Source: Synanceia verrucosa
Taxonomy: Eukaryota; Chordata; Actinopteri; Perciformes; Synanceiidae
Assembly (NCBI GenBank): GCA_029721515.1
Contig: CM056559.1
Coordinates: forward strand, 8,557,001 to 8,621,000
Direction of reading: 5' to 3'
Length of the DNA stretch: 64,000 bases
Below, piece after piece: positions 35,601 to 49,377 of this stretch. The notes beneath the pieces were generated by a model. The model was not told where the DNA came from. It did no database searches and worked only from the letters and a program-made list of their open reading frames with translations. Numbering within the stretch: position 1 is the stretch's first letter; each line of letters begins with the position of its first letter. The translations under genes and the position numbers were made by a program.

Positions 35601-38600
35601 TCTGCTGTGCACACCTGGAATCTTTCTGTCATTACTCCTGCTGTCTTCCTCACACAATACGCACTTCCACCACCACCATCCACCTTTTTCCACCCTACCA
35701 CGGCCCTGTGACCTCCCTCTTGCCTTAAAGACAAGTGGCTGACTGATCTGAGTCAGCTGTGATCTTCCACACAAACGCATACATTCATGCGCTGCTTACC
35801 AAGGGAGAAAAATGCTAATGTTAGCCTAGCGCTGCCTGCTTGTCTGAGATGGAGAGACAAGTGTGGTGCAGCCGGCCAAGTGCTGCGGTGAAGTGAGGAG
35901 AAAAGGCCTCAGTGTGTTCGCTGCCTCATGCACATGCAGCTGCAGGATGTGAGGTGTGGTGTGAGGTAATAGTCGGCAGACTACAGGTTACAGGCTCGCT
36001 ACTTGGAGCTCTCTCGCTCCCCCTGCTCTGTCGATCTGCCTAACGCACGCACGCACGCACGCACGCTGGTTCAAGTCACCTTTGGAGTATTAAGGCATTT
36101 TTACCTTCCCTTTGGGGACAAAATTTGATTTCCTAAAAAGTTACACTAAGCCTGACTACCACAATTAACCCTCTAACCACTGACCCAAATCAAGGTTTGA
36201 ACAATTGGGGGCATGGACTTTGACAAAGTCCATGCCCCCAATTGTCCATGTCCCCATTGCACATGGCATCCCCAGTCAACTGGTATTTAGTCAAGTGTGT
36301 GACCCCAATGTGGACATAAGGCAGACCCCACGCACACACGCACACACAGAGCTCAGCTGGTTTTGGTCAGCGCCCTCCCAGCAGTTAATGTCATATCAGG
36401 ACCCAAAATAGTTGTGGGAAAAAATAAGCCATGTGGACAAAAGACAGTTTGTTAAAGTGAAATTAATAACTTATTTTCCCTCCCTTCTCCATCTCATTTC
36501 TGCAACCCCACACATCCTCATTTATACATCCTGTAACAGGAATTAGTCTGCCTTTCTATGTATACATATATTCGTTATGAGAAGAAACTGACAGAGCTCA
36601 TCTATGCTTCAGCTAACATCTTGAGATAGCCTGCTCTGTGTTAGAGCACCCTTAAAGCACCCCAGGGGGAAGGAAGAGGGGAGAAATGGAGGACAGAGGG
36701 ACAGATAGATGGAGGGTCAAAGATACAGCTGAATGTATACACCAGACTGTAATGAAGCAGGACATATGATATCGGCCCAAGGAGCACTGCTGGATCCATG
36801 CTTACCTAATTCTTTTAACACATTGAGCCATTTGACTCCTTCTAGAGCCAGCCAGCAAGCCAGCAAGTGAGAATGTGTGTGCATGAGTGTGAGGGAAGGG
36901 GGTTGTCTTTGTGTGCATGCAGTGCTTGTGCACAATATATATGTGTGAATGTTATTGTCAGAGTTTTTCCTGCGTTCAAATTTGCGTGGCGGCCGCCTCC
37001 AGCTATTTTTGTACCACCCCTAGCCAGAGCGATTGATATTGCTCAACACAGCTCCAGCTGTGTTGATTGAGCGATTGATGTCCCTCTGCGGCAGCTACGT
37101 ATTTTAACTGCAGTTGCAGCGTTGCGCCACTATTGAGGCGCTATATCAACAACAGTGCACCCGAAAGACCTGAAGCAACTACCGAAGAAGAAACAGATCG
37201 AATCGTGTTAGTTAGTTAGCGGAAAAAAACTGGGAAAAACACGCAGAGGGACATCAATCGCTCAATCAACACAGCTCCAGCTGTGTTGATTGAGCGATTG
37301 ATGTCCCTCTGCGGCAGCTACGTATTTTAACTGCAGTTGCAGCGTTGCGCCACTATTGAGGCGCTATATCAACAACAGTGCACCCGAAAGACCTGAAGCA
37401 ACTACCGAAGAAGAAACAGATCGAATCGTGTTAGTTAGTTAGCGGAAAAAAACTGGGAAAAACACGCAGAGGGACATCAATCGCTCAATCAACACAGCTG
37501 GAGCTGTGTTGAGCAATATCAATCGCTCTGGCTAGGGGTGGTACAAAAATAGCTGGAGGCGGCCGCCACGCAAATTTGAACGCAGGAAAAACCCTGGTTA
37601 TTGTGTAAGTGTGAGTATGAGCAGATGAAATGAAGAAAGTGTAAATGTAAGAATGGAAGGAAATAAGATAACACCACATCAGAGTAATATGTGTGTCTGC
37701 AGACAGGAAGAAATAAATGTGAGTTAATTTTTTTCCCCCTCTCATGAGTGTCCAATGTCTGTTTTGAAGGTGTGTGTGCATGTGTGTAAAAGAGGTGAAA
37801 ATCCTCTAGCTTGTCAGAGTTGTCAGTCAGTGTCTGACTATGGGGCACAGGGGGATTCATACAGCCCTCCTGAGGTGGATGGACTGGGCTAGCAGAGGAG
37901 AAACCTTTTCCATTTAGATATAAAATATCTGCATCTCTCCATCTTTGATCTGCCTTTCTTATATTTATTCCCTCTGCCATTACTGGGGAAGAGTTACATG
38001 TTCTGACAGCTGGCTGCTTAACAAGAAACTGGTCAGGAGAAAAACTGCCATCAGGAAGTTCTGAAAGACTCACACAATAGAACGATAACCAGCCAATCAG
38101 TTTGGAGACAAAGGACAGGCATATCCTGCTTTGCTGTGCTTGTTCTCAGCAGGTTGACTTTTTCCTGTATAACTCTCCATAATTATTATTTCAGTGTAGC
38201 CAAAAACTAAAATTTGAGACTGCTTTAAGACTGATGATCATATAACTAATTTATCAGTATGTGCCTGGCATACTGTATACCGCACATTTGATCTACTCCA
38301 GATTTGGTGGGGTTCAAGGAACAGCTTTGTCAAATTGGGCTGGGCAATTTGGTATTAATAAATTTACAATGAATGAGCAAACTGCGCTCTCTTCAGTGGG
38401 AGCAGGGCTTCATGATGCTGCAGTCTACACAGTCCAGAACAATCTCCATAGCAGGCAGACCGTGGCTCGTTAACTGCAACCAAACTCTTCTTCACTTCCC
38501 TGGAGTCAACGTGAGCAGACAGCTGAGTGGAAGAAAAGGTAAAATTATCTTTTAACACTAATAATGGTGCCACCAGCAAGATATCTCCTATCTCTTCTAT

Positions 38601-41600
38601 AACAAAAGTGGTTACGTCAAAGTAAGCAACTAATAAGTCTACTGTGAGGTTGGTAAGAAAGGGGTGGTGGTAGTGAGGATACATCATTATGAAGATAGGT
38701 GAAATTGTGGAGACAGGGAAAGGGGGGAGCAGCAGGGGGGCGGTGAATCAGTCAGTGGCAGCAGATTTGGCAACAGGTTTTATTGCAGCCAAAAGGGGTG
38801 GAACTTTGCTGGGTAATGCGAATACTACTGAACCAAGCTGGAAAGAGATTCAAGAGTAGTGCAGAGGGCTTTCATACAGCAAGAGAAGCAAGCAGATATG
38901 CAGAAACAGTCTGTAAAGGATAAAATAAAGATTTAGGAGGGGCTGTGGAAGGTGAGTCTGGGCCTTCATCTAGCTGGAGTCCACTCTCTGGTCACTGAGG
39001 CCTGTCTGTCCATAATGGGCAGCTTTGTGGCCACAGAGAAGGTGGCAGACATGACGTGAAGTTCTCAGCTGAGCTCTGTGGGAGAGAGGGGGAGACCTCT
39101 CAAACGTACAATGAGCTTATACACGCAGACTATGTATGTACATATAGCAGCAATGTATGGCTGTGCACATAAGTCTAGGTACACACTACAAATCAGACAG
39201 AAACACACCCACCCACACAAGCGCTTGTGTCAAAGACATGGCAGGAGACCAAGGCTGGTAGTTCAACACTTGTGACGATCACTTTGACCACCAAGCTAAA
39301 CACCCACACATGCACCCTGTGTGTGCTGACATGTGTGTGTTAATGTGACTCAGATGCACAGACGTTAGTTGCATGTAGGTGACAAACCCTTGAGTACTGA
39401 ACTGGAAAAATTACCGAGGGATACTGTAGTACTGCACAGATTAATTTCACAACACAGTTCTAGCATCTACCATCCTTCACCATATTTGGCTAGCAGTGTT
39501 ACTGTCAGGAACTCTTTTTGTTACAGGAGCAGACCTAAGTGATGATCCACAGATCCTGACTTGCAGTATGCAATGCAATAAAACCAGTTTCCAGATCTAC
39601 AACAGACCTTGTGGATGGTTTGACATAAAATGTAACTTGACATGATCCAAATATTGAATGCCGATTACAGTCATAATCAACAACCCACTGATGGAAGATT
39701 ACATTACAGTGCTGCAACAGAGCATGTGCATGTGTGTGAGCACTGCCACTCATTGAGTGAGTGATTGATGATGATGATTAGTGTTGCTGTTCCTACCATT
39801 ATTAACATTGTAGCGACACCATTAATTACTTCTACAATGATGCCAGACTTGGGCCATCAGATGTCAGGATACAGAATAATTTGCATTATACGGTGTTCAG
39901 GGTGTGATGTTAAAATTTATTTCCTACTTGCCCCATATAAATTCTTACTTGCCCTGTTATTGTTCTGTAACGCTGTGTGGCTACTAAAATCCATTTCCTG
40001 ATGACGGTATACAACACTACACAACCCTTATTTCTTCAGAAAGTAGTATTTTTTTAGTAGTATTGCTATTTCACATTTGATCTGAACAGGTGAGCCACCT
40101 GTTTAACACTCACTAGTGTTCTGCCAGTTCATACTTGAAAAGTATGTATTCACAATTAGTTGATGTCCATAGTTTACTTTTAAAAAAAATGAACCAAGTT
40201 CACAGTCCTAAAAATGAACTAGTTCACATTCGTTACATTTTTTTAATAAATAAGACACTATGTTACTCAATAGAACCTCTACTTAACCATAGGAAATACA
40301 TGATTAGAAAAAAAAATCTGAGTCGGTGCTGCTGGCCGGATCGAGCATGTCTGCACAGGGTCTGCTGGCCAACTGGTTATTTCTACTTGACCCGTGCATT
40401 CGGGCAACCGTTAATGTCCGAACCTGATGTTCTTTATGACACATTTTCTTTTTCTTTAATTCCAGATTCTCCAGATACATCACGAGTCATCTCAATGACA
40501 ACATACTTATCAACCCATCCAGTTCAGCTCATCCAATAGGAGATGAAGAAAGTTCATTCTTTTAATTGTTAATTTAAAGCTTTATTGATAACACTGTCTA
40601 CCTAGTTATTCATTGTCATTTTATTTTAAAGATATTCATTTTTTTAAACTGAGCTGGGCTGTAGCTAAAAAAGCAATGCCAGTTTTGGTTGGGGGGGCTT
40701 CAGTGAAAAATATCACTTAGGTTCAGAAAATGTTAAGAAACGGTCCTGCTACCATAGGCCCACAGACATACTGACAGTTCTGCAGACATCAGCACAGATG
40801 CATTTACACATATGCATGCACACATCCAAAAAACACAGCCAATCTCTGAACACACTGCTTCTTTAGAGCCTCTTTAAGGAGCGTGCTTGCCCTCTCCCTC
40901 CTCCCTTCCTCCTGCTCACTCTCGCTGCATTTCTTGACATATGTTTACCATTAAGACTGGCAGGTGTTGTGGGCCGGCCCCCTCTCTCTATTGTTGCCCT
41001 GCAGCCGCAGCCAACATAGGGAGGCCTGCAAAAAGGTTAAAAAAGTTTGCTCAAAGGCAAGGACGTTCTTACTCCGGGAGCCCCCCAAAAGATATAACCC
41101 AAACCCTTTTTCTTTTTTTTTTGCCTTTTTCTTTAAAATATCCCATCACAATAATTAAAACGTTACTCCACTTGCCTATTTATTATGAAATGCTCATTCC
41201 CTGCAGACTCGAAAGGTGGCTGCTATACGTTAAAGGTTTTGTCGTTTCCACAGAACAGCAGCTGTGTTCAGCTTGAATTATGTCAGTTACCATGCATTCC
41301 AACAAGACAACTTTTCATGACAGAAAGAAAGTATAAAAACAGTAAAAGTATCAAGTTTATACCATGCATGGTGAGCTTTTTCCGGTTGTCACAACCAACT
41401 TAATTCACCAACTACAAATGGAAGCTGTGTATTTAGGCATATTTCAGCCAAAAAAAATGTTTGGAACATTTTGCACATGCGGCTGGACAACAAAATGTGG
41501 ATTTGCTGCAAGAGTGGTTTGGGAATTGTCTATGAACATTTTTGATTGTTTCTCTACCTTATAAATTACTAGCTTCTACCACCACCTTTTACATCAACCT

Positions 41601-44600
41601 TTAAAGCCTACAGGATGAGAGTATTTACAGTTTTTAGTGGCACAATTCAAACATCATTAATTTGCCTAGTATATAAAATAATGACTGAAATAACACACAA
41701 AGAACAAACAAATACTTTGCTGAAAACCACTGAAAAAGACAAAATTGCACAGAGGGAAGCAGAGAAAATATGAGAAACAAAGTCAAAGGAGAGAAATAAA
41801 AGTCTGTGTCTGTGCCATTGGTTTACCCCTTCCCCCTTCTCTCTATCTGCACTACCTGAAACAGTGCTCTGGTCTTCATGGTCCGGGCCAGGATGATGGG
41901 GGTGGGCGGGGGGAGGAGTTCGGCCCGGGGAAAGGGTTAATGACACATGTCTGGACTAATGGCTCCCAGTGGAGCTATCTGCTGATTCAGCCCCATTACT
42001 TCACAAGCATTAAATATGTCTGCCCTGACCGCTCTCTGCCCCCCTCCCCAATCTTAATGCAAGTCAACAACATGCTAATCAGAAGGGGGGCATGTGATTT
42101 CCAGACTTTCTACGTTTTTCTAGTCCTTCATCTGCCACTCCTGTCACACTGAAGCAAGCATCTAGGAAAAACTTGTACCAGCCATTAGTGTTAATGGGTC
42201 AACTCTAGTCTGTGACCCTGCTAAAAACCTGCATTTTATGGCGCTGTGCCACTACTGGGCATTGGAATAAAACAATGAACACAATGTACATGTAGCACAT
42301 TTATCTATATAGATCTATATATACAGTACAGATCTGAAGCACAAATTCAAAACTTCTCAACAGTGCTGCAGGATTTAACACCTTACTTATTCCCACAACT
42401 TATTTTTCCATTGGATTTTGGATTATTACGGAAAAAAAGCCCAGTGGCAAACAAACATTTATGATACTTACACATTTTGTTCAGCGAGATATTCTTCACA
42501 CAACCTTTAGGACTTGTGTGTGAATTCAATTGCCAGAGGTAAAAAGCTAATGTTAGGCTAAAAACATCCTACAGGGCCTTATACAGGGCCTTATGTATTC
42601 AGGCTTAAAGCCATACATAATTAAGGGAGTGATGCATCACCTCAGACAATTTTACTCTGAACTTAACTTCTTGGCCATGTCGTAGTGTTAGTTGCCATTT
42701 CTTAATGCAAATACTCAAAATAATATGATCTGGTGTTGCTCAGTTGATGATCAGTCTGACAGTTAAAAATTTGGCAAAATCTTAAAAAAAAAAATAAAAT
42801 TTCCAGAGAGCACTATTGGACTCTTTTTCTGATTTATTATAGACAATCTGACCAATCTGAAAAAAGGATGCTTTCTGGTGAATAATACACAAATTGAAGG
42901 AACTGACGGGACATCATTTCACTGGAGCTCCTTACACAGGATCCGTAAATGCTATGAAGAGATTTTCCTCAAAAAGGGAGAACAAATGAAAGCTTACAAA
43001 GTTCTGCCTGCAGGCTGAAGGACCCTTTGTTACCAGTAAAGTTGAAACTGTTTTATGCTGTAATGTACAATGTGCCAGACAAAGTACTGAAATAAATCTT
43101 GTCTAACATTGTTTTATTCACTTCTATTTTTGACCATCTAGATGTGACGGCACAGTGTGTTTTAAGCTCACAGTGGTAAAAGTACCAGGGGTGGAAGGAT
43201 GGCTACCTTTTCTGTTAGTTTATCACTGTGCTAGTAGGCTAGTGGGAGCCAATCGAGTCCAGAGTTAACAGTCTTACATAAATCAGAACAGATGGCAGAC
43301 TCAATGCAAAGCCAGCTGGCTTCAGTTTGCCTGTGTGTCTGTGCGCAGGACGGGTCCTGGCAGTGCAGGTACAGCGTGTAACTCCCTGCACATAATAAAC
43401 ACAACACACATGTCTGAGTGTAATGGAATACTAGACATATACAGGCACACATCACGCCAATAAACAGGCCTAGGATGTGCACATATGAAAACGTTGACAG
43501 AAATCTCCTCTTCAATCTGCTCTCCCGTTCCCAAACCAATTATGTAAGATGGAAACGTGTCTGAGAGTGAAACTAAAAACAAAGCCATTTGTTTTGAGGA
43601 GAGGAGGAGGTGGTTTTGGATGAGGGTTCATCAATCTCTCAGCAGATTAGGAGGCCTTGTAAATGTCAATTTGCAGTGACCTCTCCATGGGGGATGGGGT
43701 TGACTATTAGGATAAGGACAAACTGGGCCTATGTCCAACTCTGGTCAGACCTGTGTGAGAACTGCTCTGGTTGCAGAAGGGACATTTTAAGTTATTTCCA
43801 TATATGAGTACACAAATTAAATTATTATAGAGTATTATATATCATTTCCTTCAGAACTGTGAGTTCTGAATGAAATGGCAAGTGACACTAGCATATGATT
43901 ACTGGTAAGAGCTGTCCACGAGTCTGTAGTAACAGCTACCTTGTCATCGCTCTGCAGATCACCTCGCTCCCCTCATAACATTACAACCTCTTCACTATCC
44001 CAGTTTGTTGATTGCTGAAATGGTGGCTTGTACTGCAGCTCATCAAAGAGCTTTAGCTTGCAGAACATTCTCCTTCCACAAAACTTAACAACAGCATATC
44101 TCCAGTCATTTATGTATTGAGCTGGTTCTTCTCTGTCCTAGTGATATCCTTAATGCACAGTTATTCACTGAACTAAATGTTCCATGATGGGCAAATTTAA
44201 CATTCTTCTGACATGGTATTGTAAATTGCCACACCATTTTCTAGAGACAATGTTGTTAATACAAATCAAACTACCTGTAAATTAATGTGCATGTTTAACT
44301 ATGGAGTTTTATTCAGCCATCAAACGCTGCGATGCGACATCACTCTTTTTTCAAAGCACTGTGACTGTAAGTATTCAATATAAGTATGCAACGATGATAC
44401 TGCACTGAGGCAGTATTTTTTCTAACATGTGTGCACACGTGCACAGATAAATCATTTTTCATGGAAGATTGTTGAGGCAGATTATCAAGATGATCTTTAG
44501 GAGGACAATGACCTGCATTTAATGTACTATGCTTTATAATAACCCATAACCCCATGCATCACATTATATACTATCAAACAAAATGAGGACTTACAGTAAA

Positions 44601-47088
44601 TCATGTGGTGTTATGGAACATTTGATTGCAGCTCTTTTATGGTCTAACCTTTTATGACAACACTGAGCTATACCCTTACATGCACGCACGCACACACAAA
44701 TTAGACCTTTGTGAGGCGATTGTATTATTTGTTACTTTTTGGGATGTTTTTCAGGACCACTGTCCAAAAATGCTGTGCTTTTGTGTGTGGAAAAATAACG
44801 TATCATGGAGAGGGCAGGACAATGTGCAAATTGAATCTTATTTCTTATTATAGAGTTATTGCCTGTAATAGAGCACAGCGTAATTTCTAACTGTTTAAGT
44901 ACCCAATATACTGTACACTAAGTGAACCTACCAGCACTTAATGTTTTCTCTGTCTGCTGCAAAATAAACCACTTGCATTCCCCATCTGCAATAACACACA
45001 ATAACAACTATAGCAATATTGTATGTTTCTAAATATAGGCCAGTGAGAGGAGCTCTGCAAATCTCTGTATTGAAATACCCAATTGCCTCGGCCGAAGAGA
45101 TACAGAGGCTGGGACGAGTGTAGAGTGGCACAAGTTGGAGCTTTGGCAGTGTAAGGGGAAACGGAGAGGGGGGAGGTGAGTGAGGCAAGACAAACTAGAA
45201 GATAGTGAGTGAGGGCCTCCTGGGACTCATCAGCAGAACACAGCTGTGAGCTGGACAGCAGAATTCTATTAGCACCAACTATGCACACATGCGCGTGCAA
45301 ACAGACACATGCATGTACACGCTCAGTTCGGGTATTGGGCTGTGTTTTGGCATGCCCCAAGCGGCACAACCCCTGATGGCAGGTTTACTGGATCACTTAG
45401 TTCATCAGACAAGTTGAAGTGTTTGAAAAGTACAACCAATGAGTCGAGACAATTTTCTATGAGATCCCTATGGACACAAAGAGTTTATTTCCTAAAGCAC
45501 TGACAAGCACACCTCTACACTGTTCCTTAAAGGGTTATATTGTACCCATTTGTATTAATTTCATCCACACACTTTGGCCAGTCTATAATCCATTGAAAAT
45601 CTCCTAAAAATACTGGTTTCATCGAAAAAAAACAAGGTAGCTACATAGCATTACAAGCACACACACATTAACCATACATGCACATATGTGATGACAAGCC
45701 CATTACTTCTCTGTGGAGGCAAACACATATAACAAATTGTACCAAATGAAGCAGCCAGTCAATAAATTAGTCAACGTCAAAGCGTAGCACCATACTGATC
45801 CGTGTGGAAGCCAGCAGAAGGGGGGAGGAACCCTAGGGCACAGCCAAAATTAAACCCTTTCAAATCATCCTTTTCTGGACCTTGGTCCATTGCTCCCAGC
45901 CCAGCCCTACTTCTCAATAGCAGCCCTTAATGAACTCTGGGTTGGCAGTAAAGCTTGAAGTGATACCCTAGGTTACACACATGCTCTGTTTACACTCATT
46001 TGCGTGCACCGCCGAAGCCCTTTATGTGCACCCTTACTGCTTATACTATTTTATCCCTCTTTCCTCTCTTTCTGCATCTTTCTCTCTGCGAGTGTGACAT
46101 GTTTGTCTAGCTAGTGGAGGTAGTGATTTAGTGCTGCTAAGAATGATGACTCTGCCAGAGGGGCTGGCAGGGCACTGTCTCACTGTCATACGCTTACTCC
46201 AGCTATGGGGGGAGGGAAGGGTGGAGGGGTGGAGAAGTAAGGAAGAAAAAAGAGTGAGAGAGTGAGAGAGAGGTTTGAGGGAAAGAGAAACCACCGTCTT
46301 TTATGGAGACCAATCCTCCAAGCCTTGCTGCCTAGGCCAACTTTACAGGATATATTGGACAGTTCCACACTACCCTGCCCCCCCACCCCTCCAACTGCTC
46401 TCTTTTCTCAGCTCTTTTTCATGCTCCCCTCCTTTTTGGTTTCCAACAAGGCAAGCCTTTAGCCGAACTCTGGAGAGGTGTAAAAGTATTACCATGTCAA
46501 CAAGTGCCTTCTACTCTAACCCACTTTACGCACACAGGCACCGGCTCACACACACATGAGCTTGCACAAAAAAAATTGAGGTCAATCATCTGCAAGAAGG
46601 ACCTTAGTATACACTGTTCCACAGAGTGTGCCAGAATAAGTTCAGCAACACAGAAAACCAAAGCCTGTTCGGCACAAAGGACCTTGAATACAAAGGAGAA
46701 ACCATTATCCTCACATTTTGGAAGGGAAACTAATGAGCTCCTTGGGATGATAGATTAAGTCTACATGTAAGTACTGAATGTTACAGTCATGTGCTGTTCA
46801 CAGTCTGAACTAGGCTTCAACAGGCCTGGAAACCTCATCAGGATGTGTTAAAAGAAATCAGTAAAATTATTCCTATGAAAACAAGAGAGCTGGAGGAGGA
46901 GAACTCTGAAGATTGAGACAGACCCCAGTTGTCCTTTTCAGAACTTGTGGTCTCTTTTTACCAGTTCACAGTGTACGCAGGGAGCAGGCTTACAGCAGAG
47001 AGCAGAGCCGAAGAGTGAAAGGAGCGAGAAATACTAGCATGCAAAAGCACAGATCTGCAAGAGGAGGGAGGGGTGATGCAAGTGGGGG

Positions 47089-47122
<34 letters not shown>

Positions 47123-49316
47123 GAGAGGAGTAGCCCTGCCCAGTTGCCTGGGGAGAAAACTGTTCTGCTGCTGACTCAGGACTCTCTTTGTTTGACAATG
47201 CGCTCTCTCTCTCTCTCTCTCTCTGAGACACACTTAAACTCACTCGTTTTTTTTCACTCAGTCACCATCTTTACTCATGTGCACAAGCTCTATCTTTGCC
47301 AGACGTATGCCAGCTATTTCACTTTGACTTGCTTATCATCTTCTCCCCCATCCTCTTTTGTGTGTCGGCCTTTGCCACTTCTGCTGCCCTTTTTGTACTT
47401 TTGCAGCGACACTACTCTCCATACTTCGTACTAAATGTCTCCTTCGCATGTGATGAAAACAGATAAAGGCTTGCAGGCTAATAAATCTGCAGTGGTTTCT
47501 TTTGCCTTTTCATGCTCCACTAACAGCAGTTCACGATCAGGACCAGAGCTCTGGGCCGTTTTATTCTCTTCCAGCAGTGGTAATTTCCAGATGTTGGCCG
47601 TCCAGTGGTTGGCAGCAAACCACCGGCACAGGCTCAGGTATATGATAGTAAGGGTAAACTGTTAGAGGAGGGACTCATTGAGATGATTGAAGTCTGACAA
47701 TTAAGGAGAAGGTGTTGTTTCACACAAGAAGTCTACGGCTAAAAAAAAGAATCGCAAAAGACCACAAGAAGACTGGCAGACTAACATATAGTCAAGACTG
47801 ATATATTCTCTGGTTGGCAGCTATATGGATGGCAGACAAAGATCCTATAGAGAACAAGGCTAGATGTTAAAGAGGGGAAAGAAGGGAAAAAGAAATAGAA
47901 AGAGAGGAGCGATGATGATTCCAGCTGGATGTGGACCCATTCCCAAGTGGCAATGCTGAGCAAGGTTCACAAAGACCCTAAGGGGACCCCCCGGACTCAC
48001 CCAGAAAAAAGGGAGGTAAAGAGGGCCTCCAGGAAGGAAGGAGAGAAAGGGTGCCAAGAGGGGGGGTCCTGATAAGAACGAAGTAGTACAACATACCCTG
48101 ACACAGAGAGGAGGGAGGCATATGCAGAAAAAGGAGGAAAGATACAGTGGGATTTATACATTACACTTTAAAAAAAGATGTGGTTCAAGCTCCCACTTAA
48201 ATGCATACAGAATATCCGTGAGACCAGTGACCCACCTCAAAGCAATAGGGATAGATAGACAGATGAGGGAGGAAACTTTTTTTGTTTCAAAGACAGCAGA
48301 GCTGGCAGAAAATCACAGCTCACAGCTCAAAATACTAAATCAATGATTGTCAAGACTGAGAGCCATTTGACAATTGTATGAAATAACAGGCAGTATCCAC
48401 AAGTAGATACCAGTGGTTTCACACTTTTACAAAGCCTACTCTTGAAAACAACACTGCCATTATGAGCCATAACTTTGATACATGATTTATGACTACTCAT
48501 CTCCCAAAACTGTATGAGGGTGACAGCTGTTATTACATTGTGGAATGAAAACTGCAAGCATGTGCACCCCTGGGAAGGAGACATTTTAGTTGTTACTCAT
48601 GTCAAGAGTGTTGGTAAGAACTAGGGCTCAGCCTGACACTAGCATTAAAATTATCTCATGATCCTAACTAGTTAGCCTTGTTTCCTTACTTTTATAGTGT
48701 GATGTCATCTGGTGACGCACAATAGTGGCCAGCGTTAACTCAGGGCTGTTTTGGTCTGAATACCCTCTAAGTATTAAATAAGCATCAAACCAAAAGGAAG
48801 GCTGGTGAAATAAATATGAAATCTGGACATGATGACAAGAGCCTGCGCTGCTTGTGTGACCTTAAGCAAAACAATGACCTTTGATCAGTTAAGTTCCGTC
48901 CTGTAAGAAAAGGAAGCCATCTGTAATGTTTATCAATTTAGTTTCGTAAATATTCACCAAAAATCTGCAGAATATAATACATAAACAAAATTATTTGTCA
49001 AATAACCCATGAAGGTTTAAAAAAAGTTGTTGTTTTTTTTTTAAAAAAAAAGCAAAGCCGAGCAGCTACTACATTTATGTATGTGAGCATGGGTGTACAG
49101 TGGAGACAAAAAAAAGCACAGTGAAGGAGAGGCAGAGGGGGAGGGGGAGTGAAAGAAGCGAGAGGGTGCTTGCCTGGCACAATGAGACCTACTTGTTAGC
49201 CAGTGACAGTGTCAGGGATCGTGACAGGGTCCAGACGCTAGACACCAGCTGCAGCGCCTCGTAAATAGACTGCTGTCTCGCAGGCACATTTGCACGGCAA
49301 TCGTACACACACACAC

Positions 49317-49377
<61 letters not shown>

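Noticed and set aside
37519..38073. 184-codon open frame on the minus strand inside IFT80 intron 7
   Set aside because: Partly within the hAT MITE, His/Ser-rich with no family motif, and no splice support.
40110..40310. Possible hAT-like terminal sequence (gaactagttcac motif)
   Set aside because: No matching inverted end or target duplication was found nearby.
41745..42152. 135-codon plus-strand frame
   Set aside because: Low-complexity composition, no recognisable motif, and no start or splice context that stands out.
46913..47434. 173-codon open frame on the plus strand
   Set aside because: It runs through a (GA)n/(TC)n simple repeat; the apparent Arg/Glu-rich and Ser/Leu-rich protein is a by-product of the repeat.
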